A stretch of DNA of 64,000 nucleotides from Holothuria scabra (Eukaryota; Echinodermata; Holothuroidea; Aspidochirotida; Holothuriidae), in assembly GCA_037179385.1 (NCBI GenBank), contig CM074196.1, positions 33,442,486-33,506,485 of the forward strand, read 5' to 3'. Each line of letters begins with the position of its first letter. Positions within the stretch are counted from its first letter, which is position 1. The translations under genes were made by a program, and so were the position numbers. Below are positions 10,610 through 22,724 of the stretch, piece by piece. The notes under the pieces are model-generated. The model was not told where the DNA came from, made no database searches, and saw only the letters and a program-made list of their open reading frames with translations.

Positions 10610-12820
10610 GGTGTAGCTAGACATTTCTCCATGGGCAAGCAGTGGCGTAACCAGACCTGACTGTCCGAAGGGGGGGGGGGGCAGGTTTCCCGATTTTGTA
10701 CTAGTTGAGCTGTTGAGTTGATGTATACTGTGTTAGTTTGTGGGTGTCTTAGGACCTTAAGGGAAGTGTTGTGTTCAGTGACGTAGGAAGCAATTAGGTT
10801 GCAATTAAAGGCATGCGAAACGGGCGGAAATTTTGCCTTTTTTTAAAACTAATAATTTCAAATATGGAACTTTTATTAAGAAGAATTCGGAAAATTTGGG
10901 AAAACCGCACTGTATTTGACTGGTGTCTCAAATGGTGAAGTTTCGAATTTTTCACTTTTTAGAGCAAGGAGGCAATCGCCTCTGCCTCCTGTAGCTACAC
11001 CACTGCTGTGCAAAATTGGACATTGATAAAATTTGGACACTCCCATAACTAAAGAATCCATCTACACAGACTACACAACTGACAGGGTTGAAAGGTATCT
11101 GATGACAGTTGTGTATGAGAGCATTTAAGTACGGTAGGCCAATGGTTCCCCTGCCTAGAATATGAATATGTCTCGGGCCTGTAAGTAGTAGCTATTAGTA
11201 AGTTTTCCGATTTTTCTCGCAAATGTGAACACCAGGGGGGCAAAATTTCTAGGAGGGGGCAAAACCTCCAAGTCACCATGAGTTGACACAAAGCATGCGA
11301 AAATTTCAGCCCAAAATGCCTCCCAGATGGCTGGAAATGGCATTTCTAAAGCCTATTTTTCGCATAGAAACTTGGAAAATAGTTTTGTTCGGGTTTTTGC
11401 TTTGATTTTTATACGTTTTTTCAAATTTTTGATTTTCCGGGGGGGGGGGGCAAGTCCCTTTGCCCATACCTGCGGACGCCCATGGTGAACACCTGTGTAC
11501 TCGGGATGTATTGCGGCGCTCAAAGCGCACCGAAATCTCTGCCATTTTGAAACAAACATATGTTGATATGGAGCTTGTATTGCAGAAAGCTTTGGATTCT
11601 GGGTTTCCTGTGAGGAAGTTTAAAAAGTTCGGGATTACTGAAGAATGTACGCTTCCTTCAAATATTGGTGGCAAATCTGAGAATGATTGCTTTTCTAAAG
11701 TCCCCCCGACTGTCTGGCAAAGAGCCGTTCGGCGAAAACAAACTATAAACTGCACCCCGAAGAAGCTATATTGCACGACGACTAAATCGTTGATGCTACC
11801 CAATGTTATCTAAGGCCTACGAACTGACACTTTACGATTTAATTTCAAATATTTTCCAAACTATATAGACGAAATATTTCAAAATTAAGAGCTTTCATTG
11901 AAGAAAATTTGGAATTCTTTGAAAAACAGTATACAACAATTGCAATATAGCTGCCGGTGTCTCTTGATGATGTGGTGTCACTTTTGGTAAATATCCGATT
12001 TTGAAAAGTTTGCCAAACTGATTTATGTGAGAGAACAAATGCACCTCACATTGCATTTTTTTTCCTTTTGAGATTTTAAAACAATGTAAAAAGGGGATTT
12101 TGACCCGGGAGGGAGGACGAAGCATTCTTCCGTCCCCTCAATTTGCGGGGGCTGTCGCCGCCCCCAGTCCCCCGCCCCCTACGCCTATGGTTGTGTTGTG
12201 GACCGCTCCCCTTCTCAAGCACCACCATCTGAATATAATTTTAACTACTTTTCACCCCTGTCCCTTTGCCAGAGAGTGGGGAGGACTTTAAAGAAAGATT
12301 ACTTTTCACATCCCAAATGCGAGCAAATTTTATGCAATATGGTTAACAGTTACATGACTTGGTGTCTCCAGGTAAAATAAAACATTTACACGAACTCGAG
12401 TTTAACAATTCATATGTCAACATGGAAATTTATCTGACATATAACATCCAAATAAACATTTTTAAACGTTAAAGGAAAAGATACAGGCTTGGTGTTCTTG
12501 GTCTTGCACGAACGGTCTTTAAATATGGGCTGTGTTGTCCTATAATTAAGTTCCATTCGTCAGATGGTCAGTTTACTGAATGTGTTGATGACTGAATCAA
12601 AGTCAATACTCGCAGAAATGTCGCTTTCTAACTCCCTGCTTTCTATAATGAGGAGAACAAGAGAGGAAAGTCTTTCCTCCGATAAAGTGAACCTCAGATA
12701 TTAGTTTGTTAACTTTAGGTGACTAAATGAATGTTCATATATTTTTCTAAATTAATGTTTATATATTGACCAAAACAGTGTTCCATGAATGCAGATAAAT
12801 CTTGCTTTTGATGTTATAGT
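10610..12820. repeat. Cluster of decayed hAT-like MITE pieces
   Basis: CAGTGG-type termini and their complements with adjacent poly-G or poly-C runs occur near 10613, 10640, 11000, 11440 and 12165. The interval 10640-11006 is bounded by such ends but its flanks do not match. I see no gene. The G-runs beside the termini are a family signature also seen at 7.5, 9.5, 45.7 and 63.8 kb. Confidence 0.45.
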
Positions 12821-12824
12821 TGGC

Positions 12825-13020
12825 CCACTTTCTTTCTTTTCTCATTTTTCTCTTTTTCCTTTCCCCTTTCTTCCCTTTCCCCTTTCTTCCCTTTCCCCTT
12901 TCTTCCCTTTCCCCTTTCTTCCCTTTCCCCTTATTTTTATCTTTTTCCCTTTTTCTTCTTCCCTCTCCTTTCCTTTTTTTTCTTTCTTTCATCCCTTTCC
13001 GTTTTATTCTTCCCTTCTCG
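12825..13020 (+). repeat. Polypyrimidine minisatellite
   Basis: Almost pure C and T for about 190 bases. Between about 12860 and 12935 a 16-base unit, TTTCTTCCCTTTCCCC, repeats about five times; the rest is degenerate. Long frames translated across it are low-complexity and not genes. Confidence 0.85.
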
Positions 13021-13611
13021 TTTTTTGTTGTGTCATTTGACAATCTTATGTTAAATAAGGCATCTGAAGTTCCAATTTTGTCATTTCCATAGCTCGGAAA
13101 AATTAACCAAACTGACTTATGAGCTAGCAAAACTGCATTAGAAAATGCATTTTGAGGTGCCCGAAGCGAGCAGAAAATTTTGCCTTTTTGAGACAAATAA
13201 TTACAAATATGGGACTTTTGTTGGAGTTAATTCAAACTTTTATAAAAGAAGAGTCGGGAAAACCACACTAGTGTCACAAATGGCAAATTTCCGAAGTTTT
13301 CATTTTTCAGTGAGCAATCTCCCTTCCCCCTTGTAGGTAGGACACTGGTCACAGGAGGAGAGATGGGGAACAAGGGGGACGTATCCCTAATCATACTTTG
13401 ACCGAAAAAATAATTCTATATACTGAAAAAAAAAATTCAAGCGATATTTATATGTAGGAGGTGCGGTGGTGTAAATAAAAAGAAAAAAGTGAAGGCTCGA
13501 AAATGCCATTTCGGGTCATCTGGGATGTTGTTTTGGCAACAAAAAAAAAAAACCCAGAGATGGGGCGCGAAAGGGTGACCGCTGCTTCTTTTGTTACTGA
13601 AGCAACTGTAT

Positions 13612-13945
13612 CTTAAATTAGTTAGATGGAGTTTTGGGGTCCAGATTCTAATCAATTGGTTTTAAGTCGAGCTGGCCATGGGCTTTTTCCAGTTGTGACT
13701 CACTGAATTGTTTTCCCAACTTCATTTCTTTTTTTTAAAGAAGAACATTATTCCCATCATTGGAAAGTAACTTAAATATTTACAAGTATTTACACTTCAT
13801 TTCTTATTTTGAGCACTAAGCACAATGGCTGAAGCTTCCATTTTAAAAGTCTTCGGTATGTCCCGACCTGGGCTCGAACTCCCCACCTCCCGCCGCGTGT
13901 GACTGCAAGTCGGATGCTCTGGCCATTTGACCATGCAGTCGGTTT
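13612..13945 (-). repeat. tRNA-headed SINE, copy 2
   Basis: On the minus strand it starts with a tRNA-like head (about 13945-13870, with an internal-promoter B-box-like GAGTTCGAGCCC) and continues through ACATACCGAAGACTTTTAAA, CATTGTGCTTAG and the shared tail blocks (AACTGGAAAAAGCCC, AATTGATTAGAA). This is the most complete uninterrupted copy. The tRNA species of origin is not assignable by eye. Confidence 0.65.
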
Positions 13946-13949
13946 TGTA

Positions 13950-14562
13950 GGTTTCAGGAGGATCATGAATTATTTTTGTATTGTAAATTTTAAGTTATTT
14001 GTGTCCCAGGGCAAAAAATATTGAAACCAGTCTTGTATGTCCAACAGGTTACCTGAAGAGCTTCTGATTTAGTGAGGCTCATATGGACTATATAACCCAA
14101 AGTCCGGAGCTCAGCAAACCAGCACACTGAACTTTTCCATGGTTACATGTCAAGTAATGAGTGACTCTTTGACATTTTGGGGGGTGTGTGACTCAAAGAA
14201 AGTCTGGTAAAAGCAACCAATTTTGCACTGGTTTGCAGCTAGACACCATTGAACACCGAAAAATTGCTCCCCTGAAACCACTTTCGAATGACATCATGTG
14301 TGTAATTTCCAGAAACTATGGTAACCATAGCCATGCATAACTATTGGAGGCCCTACGGTGGCAAGAGGGGACATTTCCCCCTCCCGATTTTGTCCTCGAC
14401 GCCCCTTCCATCCCCACCCCCAGTTAGGTCAGTTAGGAGTTGGGTTAACCAAAAAAATAAAAAAATATACCTCCCCAGGCCCAGCAGTTAACCCCAAAAC
14501 AAAAAAATTGCCTACGTTAGTGTAGACGTACATTATAGGTCCGATCATGAATGATGGCTACA
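13950..14562. other. Non-coding stretch, nothing recognised
   Basis: No motif-bearing frame, RNA gene or repeat boundary was seen. Confidence 0.3.
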
Positions 14563-14746
14563 CAGTGGCGTAGCCACGGGGAGGGTTTGGGGGATTAGAA
14601 CTCCCCATGACCCAACCTTGCAATGCAAAAAAACACCTAAAATAGCGGTTTTTCTCTCTATCCTTGGACTTTTTCTTCATATAGTGACCCAACCCCACCC
14701 ATGACTCCAAAACCCTCCCCATGACATAATCCTGGCTACGCGCCTG
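14563..14746 (+). mobile_element. Short hAT-like MITE, copy 2
   Basis: Begins CAGTGGCGTAGCC and ends GGCTACGCGCCTG. It is flanked by TGGCTACA (14555-14562) and TGGCTAAA (14747-14754), a 7-of-8 target duplication. It matches the inverted copy at 122-307. It has no coding capacity. Confidence 0.7.
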
Positions 14747-16020
14747 TGGCTAAATATGTGTCCCAGTCATTGGACCATGTCGTAACCTGGCAGCAACTCA
14801 CACCATGGCTCTTCTGCATTTATTGCGGTTACGATAGTGTATCTTAATTTAGGACCGACTTATGTTGTTTTCGTGATTTCCATCCAAGAAAGTTCTTTCG
14901 CAGTTTTTAAGTATTTTGACTTACAATACTTCTTACGCAAATTAAAGTGATCCTACCCCAGGCCTGTAATAAAGAGGGGGAAGGAAAGCTTCTTATAAAA
15001 TCTTTCGCCCCTAGACAGCTTCAAGTTGTCATTAATATTTTACACATTTGGCCCCTTGAAAATTCGTGCTTAACTGTCCTTTCAAAAAAAAAACTTGACC
15101 AAAATTGTTGAGTTGGTTTGAGTCAAAGGACTTCAAGCCAGCTGACCTGAAGTTGTATGAGCCGGTTCGTGATGTCTCAGCTTCGTAAAAACATGGCCCT
15201 TCAAGACCTCGATAGTTCACTGAAATGTATGGTAGCTACAGGTCTCACACCCCCAATAATTTCCCCATTGACTTACACACTAAATTAGCTCCCTTTCGAG
15301 GCCGCGGCAGCCTTGTCAAAGTTCACAGCTATTTCAAGACACCCATCACTTGATAGCTGACAAGTTTGCCCATCATGGCACTGCAAAATTTTCATACCAT
15401 GATCGCTCAGATTTTGAGCTAGAAGGACTTAAAGTTTTTGTAGGGTACACCCACCCCTAGCCTCTTCACAAAAACGGGAAATCTCCGCCATTTGACAGCA
15501 ATTTTTTAAACAGTCAAAATCACCATCAATCTTACCCAAATTTTCAACATCATACTCTGGCAAGTACTCTTTCATATTCACGGACTTTCATCACCCAGCT
15601 GGCAGGTTATCTTGACAAAATTTGGTCAAAACCAGAGCTAAAAGGACTACTTCTTTGACGGTGTGCACTTGACGCTCTACAACACTACTCTAATTGAGTA
15701 GTGAGACCTACATGTATCATCGGTAATAAATTTCCCTGATACGCTCTAAAAAAAAAAAAAAAAGAGTGACTCTCTGTAATAGAATAAAACGTGTGGATCC
15801 ATTCCTTTGTAGTGATAATTCACACCAGGAAGAGTGAAATTCACCCTTAAACGAGTGCCTATATAGTGTGATCACTACAGGCACTCCATCGAGAGTGAAA
15901 CTTTGCTAATTTAAAGTGAATTTCACTATTCTTCGAGTGAATTAATGCTCTAAAGGAGTGAATTCGAAGTTTCCATTATATTAGAGGGTGTCTTAATTCA
16001 TTCACTATTTTACATTTGGA
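14747..16020. other. Non-coding; dispersed repeat plus GAGTGAA-rich patch
   Basis: 15250-15660 is the partner of 7185-7535. From 15690 to 16020 the motifs GAGTGAA and TTCACTC recur in both orientations, which looks like a decayed MITE with self-complementary ends. No gene is seen. Confidence 0.4.
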
Positions 16021-16269
16021 CAGTGTGAAAGGTGGTTGTGTCTTCAGGCAGGTGGTCTAACCAAAGTACTGGATATCGTGTATACACAAGTGTTTGTACT
16101 GGTGAATGACGTAGGTTATTGTTTTGTCATAAATCATGCGAGAACAATATTTAACTGCAGGTGATGATAAGCTGCAAAACTCTACCAGATACTACGTTAA
16201 TTATGATACATTGTAAATTGTTAACTGCAACATTAGTAAGTCAGTGATTTAGATGTAGTTTCACTGCTT

Positions 16270-16920
16270 AGTTTCTAACAAATCGGCTTAAGTAAGGCCG
16301 TTGACGGCCTTTTTCACTGAGTTGTGGCCACGGACTTATATACATGGACACGGCATGTAACGTATACGTCCTATCCGTAGATGGTTGCCACCGACTGGGA
16401 CAAAAAAAAAAGCGCACCAAGATGGCCGCCACGAAGTTATAAATCGTATTATTTGACGACGACTCTGAAATATTTTAAGCAAAAGTTAAACTTGAATGGA
16501 AAACAATATCATATTCTGCAATACGTGAAGTGATTTTGAACTTATCTTGCCATATTTCAAAAACATTTCAACTTTCTTGCAAAATCTGGATATATACTTG
16601 AGCAAGTCAAAACTTTCACACAAAAGAATAGCAGACGGCCATTTTGGTGCGCTTTTTCTCACACTTACGGTAGCGACGATGTACTGTGCAGTATGCTCTG
16701 TCCATGTATATAGGAAGTCCGTGGTTGTGGCGCACTGGCCTGTTTTCCCTATTCCATTGTTTTTCCTTACTCCATTGCTTATGCTAAACTAGGAACCAAG
16801 CACAATAGCAGTAGGATCCATTTTAAAAGTCTTCGGTATGACCCGGTCAGGAGTCGAACTCCATACATACCGGCTTCAAGTGGGATGATCGAACTACTTA
16901 ACCATACAGGCGTCAAACGG
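16270..16920 (-). repeat. tRNA-headed SINE, copy 3, interrupted
   Basis: The head lies at about 16920-16845 with a B-box-like GAGTTCGACTCC on the minus strand. Body and tail blocks match copy 2. A 395-bp MITE (16329-16723) is inserted in the tail, splitting the conserved TTGTGGC block and duplicating it. Confidence 0.65.
16329..16723 (-). mobile_element. hAT-like MITE H1, copy 1, inside the SINE
   Basis: Ends are CACGGACTT and AAGTCCGTG. A perfect 8-bp duplication GTTGTGGC lies at 16321-16328 and 16724-16731. In reverse complement it matches 22725-23091 along its length, including AAGCGCACCAA, ATGGCC, TTTTTGAAATATGGCAAG and CAGTCGGTGG. The second half also repeats, inverted, the AAGCGCACCAAGATGGCC block, so the element is internally palindromic. 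No transposase. Confidence 0.8.
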
Positions 16921-16954
16921 AACGTCAAATCAGCCTTATAAATCTCAAGGTGCC

Positions 16955-17537
16955 TTAAAGGCATATTCTGGAGACAAAATTCGTTCACTTCAAAATAAGC
17001 AAAAAAATTTTCTCTTTCAGAAGGTGAAAATTGCATTTCAATAGCTAATAGCATTCGGAAGATACAAATTTTTAAAGTATTGCAAAATTTTTCATGGGAT
17101 TTGATGCATCATGGGAAATCTGTGATGTCATCATGGCACATTAATATCACAGTCCATTCAATTCACTTATTATTATGATACTGCTGCAGGCATTATTAAG
17201 CATCATTGTTGGTTGTGCTCTGTGTATGGTGAAGGATAATACTAGATCTGCCCGTAAAGCTATTTAAACATTCCAACAGTATCAAATTTCAAGGACAAAC
17301 AGGATGTTCAATTGTAAAGAAAAACAAAAGAAATTTGAAGCAATGTGCCCACATTACATAACTTTCTGTGGCTTTGTTGAAAAGCAGAGGTGTTTTTTAA
17401 TAGAAATAACTAATCTTTGGAGTAAGATATCTTGAGTTAGGAAAATGGTATTGTGATAGGCTTTGAAGGACATTGTGTGGAATATTTTTGTTTTTCTTAT
17501 AAGACAGACACCAAAAGCCACCAGAACATGCCTTTAA
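16955..17537. mobile_element. TTAA-flanked MITE-like repeat, copy 1
   Basis: The left end TTAAAGGCATATTCTGG is complementary to the right end CCAGAACATGCCTTTAA, and TTAA lies at both borders (16955-16958, 17534-17537). It matches 56404-56984 through TGCATTTCAATAGCT, CATGGGAAATCTG, TTTCTGTGGCTTTGTTGAAA and AGATATCTTGAGTTAGGAAA. TTAA targets are a piggyBac habit, but the termini are not otherwise diagnostic. Confidence 0.55.
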
Positions 17538-17811
17538 ACAGTGGTTTGTTTCAAGTAATGATGGTTAATGTAAATATTGGAGTGAGGCGCCCTGTGGCCA
17601 TGCCGTCAATGATCGACTTCTGAAAAAAATATTTTGTATTGGAACAAAGAAATTGACTTCAAATGATGTAAAATGCTGCACCAGATTTTATATGAGAAAA
17701 TGTAAATATCAAAAAATCTCAATGGGGTGGGGGAGGGGATCACCCATAGACTAAGACGCATGATCCCACAACCTTTGATCAGTTGTCAACGAAATGAAAA
17801 AAAAAAACTGC

Positions 17812-18189
17812 TTACGTCAGTGTGAATGAGCAAATAGAAGGTGATTTATTTGTGACGGCAACTGGTTTTACAATCATATATCGTATTCGGTTTGAAATTA
17901 GATATGCGATCGGTATTACCACAAAACAAAACCGAGACTCGTCATTATGCTTTATCTGAATATCAATACTAAAGGAGGCATTCTGTAAATGATCCCAAAT
18001 TCTCCTAAAAAAATAACAATGGAAAAACATGTGTGGAATTGTCTCAACAAAGACTGAGTAGAAAGTGCATAAGTTTGAGGGAGCAGCCTTGATTGTATAA
18101 ATGTTTATTAGTAGGGATAATTCTATGCAGCAAGCAATACTGAAACCATCTAACAGAAACATCATTAGAGCACTTAAAAGGCACTGCAC
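17812..18189 (-). pseudogene. LINE reverse-transcriptase C-terminal fragment
   Basis: A 125-codon minus-strand frame contains a cysteine-histidine knuckle of the type C-x(8-10)-ETIPH-x(4)-C followed by RRIWDHLQ. The same arrangement ends the L1/Tx1-like protein at 58.8 kb. The frame's first two-thirds are hydrophobic and diverged. No reverse-transcriptase core remains here. It is a dead 3' fragment. Confidence 0.55.
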
Positions 18190-18289
18190 AACACAATAGC
18201 AATTTCAAGTCTCCCTTGATATTGGGATAGTCTCAGTCCATTTCAAATACGATTTACAGATATAAACTGAAGAATTAACCATCTCGTTA

Positions 18290-18535
18290 TATAGACGAAT
18301 CAGATTAGCGCTTATTTTTAGTGACTGTGAGCGGCCATTAGTGGGTTCCATCAGCCTTGAATGAGTTTCAAACTTTCATATTCTGTGAAATTGAAAGAAT
18401 TAAGATATAACGAAGTGAACAACAATGCATGAGAGAGGTAAGCAAGGAAATCGAAAGATTAAAAGGTGATGGACCCCAGTTATGGCCGACTGAAATGAGA
18501 CCATATCACTTGCTGTCCGGATTCGTCCATACACA
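18290..18535 (+). mobile_element. ~250-bp MITE, intact copy
   Basis: Begins TATAGACGAATCAGATTAG and ends GTCCGGATTCGTCCATA, which are inverted complements. It shares TTTTTAGTGACTGTGAG, GGCCATTAGTGGG and GGTGATGGACCCCAGTTATGG with copies near 5.6, 44.9 and 54.5 kb. No coding capacity. Confidence 0.7.
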
Positions 18536-19060
18536 CCTAAATTCAAAGTAACCATCATTCAGCAATATAATGTATAGCTATTTACAGGGTTACTTGAAAC
18601 ATAATTCCTATGAGCTCGTCCCATGAAAACTTTATTGCATTTATCACCCCGTGATACCCAAAGAAATGGGTCTCAACACAAAATTTCTTACAAAGGCTTC
18701 AAAAGTAAGGAAGTCTCCATTTGTGAAGAGTAAATCATTCAGAAAGAAAACCCCTTTCCGCTTCCTAGTAGTCTATTACATAATTACGCCCTACTTTAAT
18801 TGTGCTGTTATTCCACACCGGCTGAGCTAAAACCAGATCGAAGCAGTTATTTATCAAAACTTAAGTAATGATTGTTTCCCGAAAGGGTATTCTGTTTGCC
18901 TGTTTTGAGAAATACTTGCAGTTATGAAAGTGGAGAATAGTTGAGTGTTGCTTTCTTTGTGAGAAGCTAACTGAGAAAAAGCAGGTTATTGTTTCTGAGT
19001 ACAACACAAACTTTTCACCTGAGACAACTGTCTATAAAAAATAACGTGTAATCTCCATGA
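18536..19060. other. Non-coding stretch, nothing recognised
   Basis: No gene, RNA or repeat boundary was seen. Confidence 0.3.
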
Positions 19061-19069
19061 AGTTTTCTC

Positions 19070-19450
19070 TACGACACCTGACAAGCAACTCTGAAGCAAT
19101 ATCTTTCTTGTGACAATTCCCCACGAAGCTGATCTCTGTGTTACTTGAGAATATAACTGTGATTGTGCTGTAAATGTGCAGTAAAAAGCTGTCTTTAAAA
19201 TGTGCCACTTTTTCTTAAATAGAGTCTAAAAACTTTTAACACTGGCAGAGTAAAAGACCTTTACAATATAAAAAGAACATAAGTGTCTACGAAAAATAAT
19301 GCTATCTCTAGAAAGCTTTTCTCCGGCGACATCTGACAAACAACACTGAAGCAATACATCCCACTTGTGACAACTTCTCTACATAGCTTACTGTATGTCT
19401 ATATTAGTTCAGTATAGCCGTGATTGTGCGTCACAACTGTTTAAAAACAG
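19070..19450 (+). repeat. Diverged tandem duplication, ~250-bp unit
   Basis: 19075-19200 and 19325-19450 share ACA-CTGACAA-CAAC-CTGAAGCAATA, TTGTGACAA and the GTGATTGTGC block in the same order. It is a single duplication with substantial divergence and carries no frame. Confidence 0.5.
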
Positions 19451-19599
19451 CAATGTAAGGAAGGGGATGTCTGTTATATTAATTATTATGCATGAAATCT
19501 TGTGTAAGGAGTCTTAGCATGTACATACATAAAGGACCTTTACAGTAAAGGGATAACGTCTCAATAGTCCTCCGTGTCATTGCATGGCACCCCGTGTCG

Positions 19600-19690
19600 T
19601 TGGTCCCCTAACCCTAACCCGGGACTAATGAGACGGGGTACCAATGAGACGGGGGACCAATGAGACGAAATAATAAGTGGGGGACCACAT
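19600..19690 (+). repeat. Telomere-like hexamers beside AATGAGACGGGG units
   Basis: CCCTAACCCTAACCC (19606-19620) is two and a half CCCTAA units. It is followed by three imperfect ACCAATGAGACGGGG units. This is too short to be an ancestral telomere and looks like a minisatellite that happens to contain the motif. Confidence 0.5.
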
Positions 19691-20339
19691 ATCGAAAAGA
19701 TTCTATCATAAACCTCACAAACGCGTGACAGTGTGTGGGTGCATGGTGTATTGTTCGGTTTTTTGCTCGGGGTTGCGTTTTAAGGTCTGAATAATTTGGA
19801 TTTGTGATATTCGTACTATTACACACCCAGTGATTAATTTTTTGATTGTGCACGCCCTTTAATTTCGTGGTAAATCATGAATTTATGGGAATTGGTGTCT
19901 ATAAGCAAAAATGTGCTTTTCACCCCAATTAGACATAATTTAAAGGATTAATACTTCTAGCCACAAATATATCGAAACGGCTAAACGGGTTCCTGGTAGC
20001 TGCATGTAATAAGTAGCAGGGGGGAAAGGAGTTGGTTTTATTTGGGTCTATAACTTTGTCGTAAACCGAGTTTTTGTGACATGAAAGGACGCATAGTTTG
20101 GGGAATTCCCCCAAATTATGACGTTACAAAATTTTGAAGTCGTTAAAAATCATGTATTTCGAATGAAAATCGGCGTTTCATGGGTTGCTTTCACCTAAAC
20201 ATATCATTTCGAAGCATAACTGATAAAACTTAACTTAATTAAAGCAATTTAGAAATGTTGGTGTAAAATGGGCAAACGATCGTTTTTGTACAAAACTTTT
20301 TGATGTTCAAAATATCCAGTATTTCAGCACATAGAATAA

Positions 20340-21140
20340 ATAAATAAGGGACAAGGGGCACCCTTGCCTACATCCTCTTTCCAAAGGGAAAGTCTGAGAA
20401 ACAAAGCCGTTCGCAAGGACAGATGAAGTTACATTGTTGTAAAACTGCAAAATGCATCACCATATTAAAATCGAGGGACCAAAATTAAAAAAAAAAATCA
20501 AGTTCATTTATTACAAATTTAAAAGAAATACTACTAAAAAGCTTCTCAATATCGATGGCAAAAAGAAAGCCATGCTTTTGCTCCTGTTGTAAATTAAACA
20601 TAATATCGCAAATTGTGCGAATACTGTCACCTATATATCTTCCTTTAATAAAATCACTTTGGTCTATAGAGACCGATGTACTCAACAAATTTTTCAAATG
20701 ATTTGTAATGCAACCAGACGCAATCTTGTATGATACATTTAAAAGAGTAATAGGCCTCCAATTTTTAAGGAACTACCTTGGTTTCAAGTACCCCCCTCCG
20801 GTATTAAGGTAATAACTCCATGTCTTTGTGTCACAGATAGAATAGAATTTTCATAGCCATGCTTTAAAGATCTTACTAAAAAGTGATCAATATCTTTCCC
20901 CCCAAAAATTGAGGAATTCAACAGTGAAACCTTCTGTACCAGGGGATTTGTTATTTTCCATATTTTTCAAAACATACACTTCCAATGGACCCTCCAGACC
21001 ATCTTCTTCGATATCGGATAGTTTTTGGATGTTATGATTAGATAAAAAGTGTTCTAAATTTAGATTTCGAAGGTAGCGATCATTCGAAGAATAAAGTTTT
21101 CTGTAAAATTCATGAACTTCTTTTTGAATCCCCTAATTAT
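20340..21140 (-). pseudogene. L1/Tx1-like LINE reverse-transcriptase fragment
   Basis: The minus strand carries, in broken frames, a WRPITLL-like block near 20760, then QSDFIKGRYIGDSIRTICDI and FAIDIEKLFSSISF (20485-20697), then a PLERG-RQG-PL block near 20370-20390. These correspond in order to reverse-transcriptase regions before motif A, motif A and the RQGCPLSP motif B. The second acidic residue motif (YADD) is not retained. Several frame changes show it is dead. It resembles the better-preserved LINE at 57.0-59.6 kb. Confidence 0.6.
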
Positions 21141-22716
21141 CACAAATTTGATCCCCTTCCTCATATGTGAGGTGACCGATTATACTTCACACTTGTCCAA
21201 CTTAGTGATTCGATACTATCGTATAACTTTTCATGTGTCTCATTGTATATAATCCATTTATGTCAGTCTATTGCACAAGGACATACCTTGAGTATGTTGT
21301 AGGCACTGGCGAAATAAAACTACGAAATAAAGTAAATTTTGTAAAATAAAATAATAAATATCCTATCACCCGATTAAATGTCTTCGGAAGAAAACATAAC
21401 GAATTTGAAATTTAACCGAAGTAAGGTTGTGCCTACGTTCCTCCTTCAGAGTAACCGTAGTCAATCCTTTAAGTGGTCCAAGCCAGCCAAGTAGTCCAGA
21501 GGGGAGCAAGAGCGAAACTCTGAAATAATTTTTCGTCTTTCGTAAAATATTTGCCCCCAATATTTTCACTGGTGGGGCGGTTTTTCCCCTTCCCACGGTA
21601 TCGACGTGCCTGTTTAATGGGCCTGCATCTGACATTGAAAATGTCGAATTCTCTGAGCAGACTCTTCATGGTAATTATGCCGGTGGTCGAATCATGGCAC
21701 GAATATTAGAAGGGCAGGAATGGTATCCATCACCAAACGGACGCATTTTGTACACCATGTATTCTAGCCAGTGCATCATGTCACCTGTTACGTAATGAAA
21801 GCTTATTGTGTAATCTGAGCAGCACTTTGCATCCTGAAAGAAAAGAAACGTAAATCATATCCCAGTGAACGGAGCAAAAACGTCTTAAACGTCATTTGTA
21901 GAACGCAGTAAAGACATAAGTTCGGTTATGTCTTCCCAAGGGCCACCAAAAGGGTACTTCTGTTTGTTCGTAACATAAAACCCCCATGATCCTTAGCCAA
22001 TTGATTGCCTTCAAAAGTGCTCACGCAGTCTCGCCGTTGCAGTGTTTGGAAACAAATGGTACTTTTGCAGGCTACTTCTTCTTTTAATTCCGCATAGCAG
22101 CACGCATGCTCACAATAGCTTGCGTTCGGGCTATTTCACTTGGATAGCTCAGTGTAGCTAGCACGAGTCTGTTAAGGGTTTGACCTGTTAAGTTTGTAAA
22201 CAATCCTCTATGTAACAAAGCAGTTTCTCTAGTTGTCTCCACCTAAAAAAATTTCTGGTTGCTATTGATTTAATAGTACAAATTATTTTAATGAGTTCAA
22301 CACATTCACCCTCTTACAGAATTCGACCCTTGAAAGCCACTCCTTCAGTACCTTGTTTGGCTAAGGGTCTGTGTAGAGCTACAAGTCCAACTGCAGTAAA
22401 CATGCACCTATCAGTAATATCTTCAGCACAATAAAGTTATCCCCAACCCAAAGAGTCCAGTATTTGGAGGAAAAGTTTTTGTCTAATAGGGAAGAAATTG
22501 TGATTGAACTTATTCCGACTTTGGGCCATCATCCATCATATTTTGAATAAAGGAATTAATTTCTAACATTACTGATTCTGGATATTTCTGGATTCTGGAT
22601 ATAAGAAAATGAAATACTCAACATTTTCACCTCACCTAATCTGTTTATGGATAAAGAAGCGTTCGAACAAGAACATAATGGGATCAAGCCTGGATCTGGG
22701 TCAGGTCCATGTTACA
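21141..22716. other. Non-coding stretch, nothing recognised
   Basis: No motif-bearing frame was found. A few G/C-run hAT-like scraps may lie near 21.56 kb, but no termini could be paired. Confidence 0.3.
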
Positions 22717-22724
22717 CTTGGAAC

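Noticed and set aside
11306..11813. Opposing frames of 117-165 codons
   Set aside because: They overlap decayed hAT-like repeats with G-runs, both strands are open by chance and no domain is recognisable.
12759..13196. 145-codon lysine/glutamate-rich frame
   Set aside because: It is the purine strand of the polypyrimidine tract, with no domain or splice context.
19606..19620. Interstitial telomere
   Set aside because: Only two and a half CCCTAA units within a minisatellite; too short to claim.
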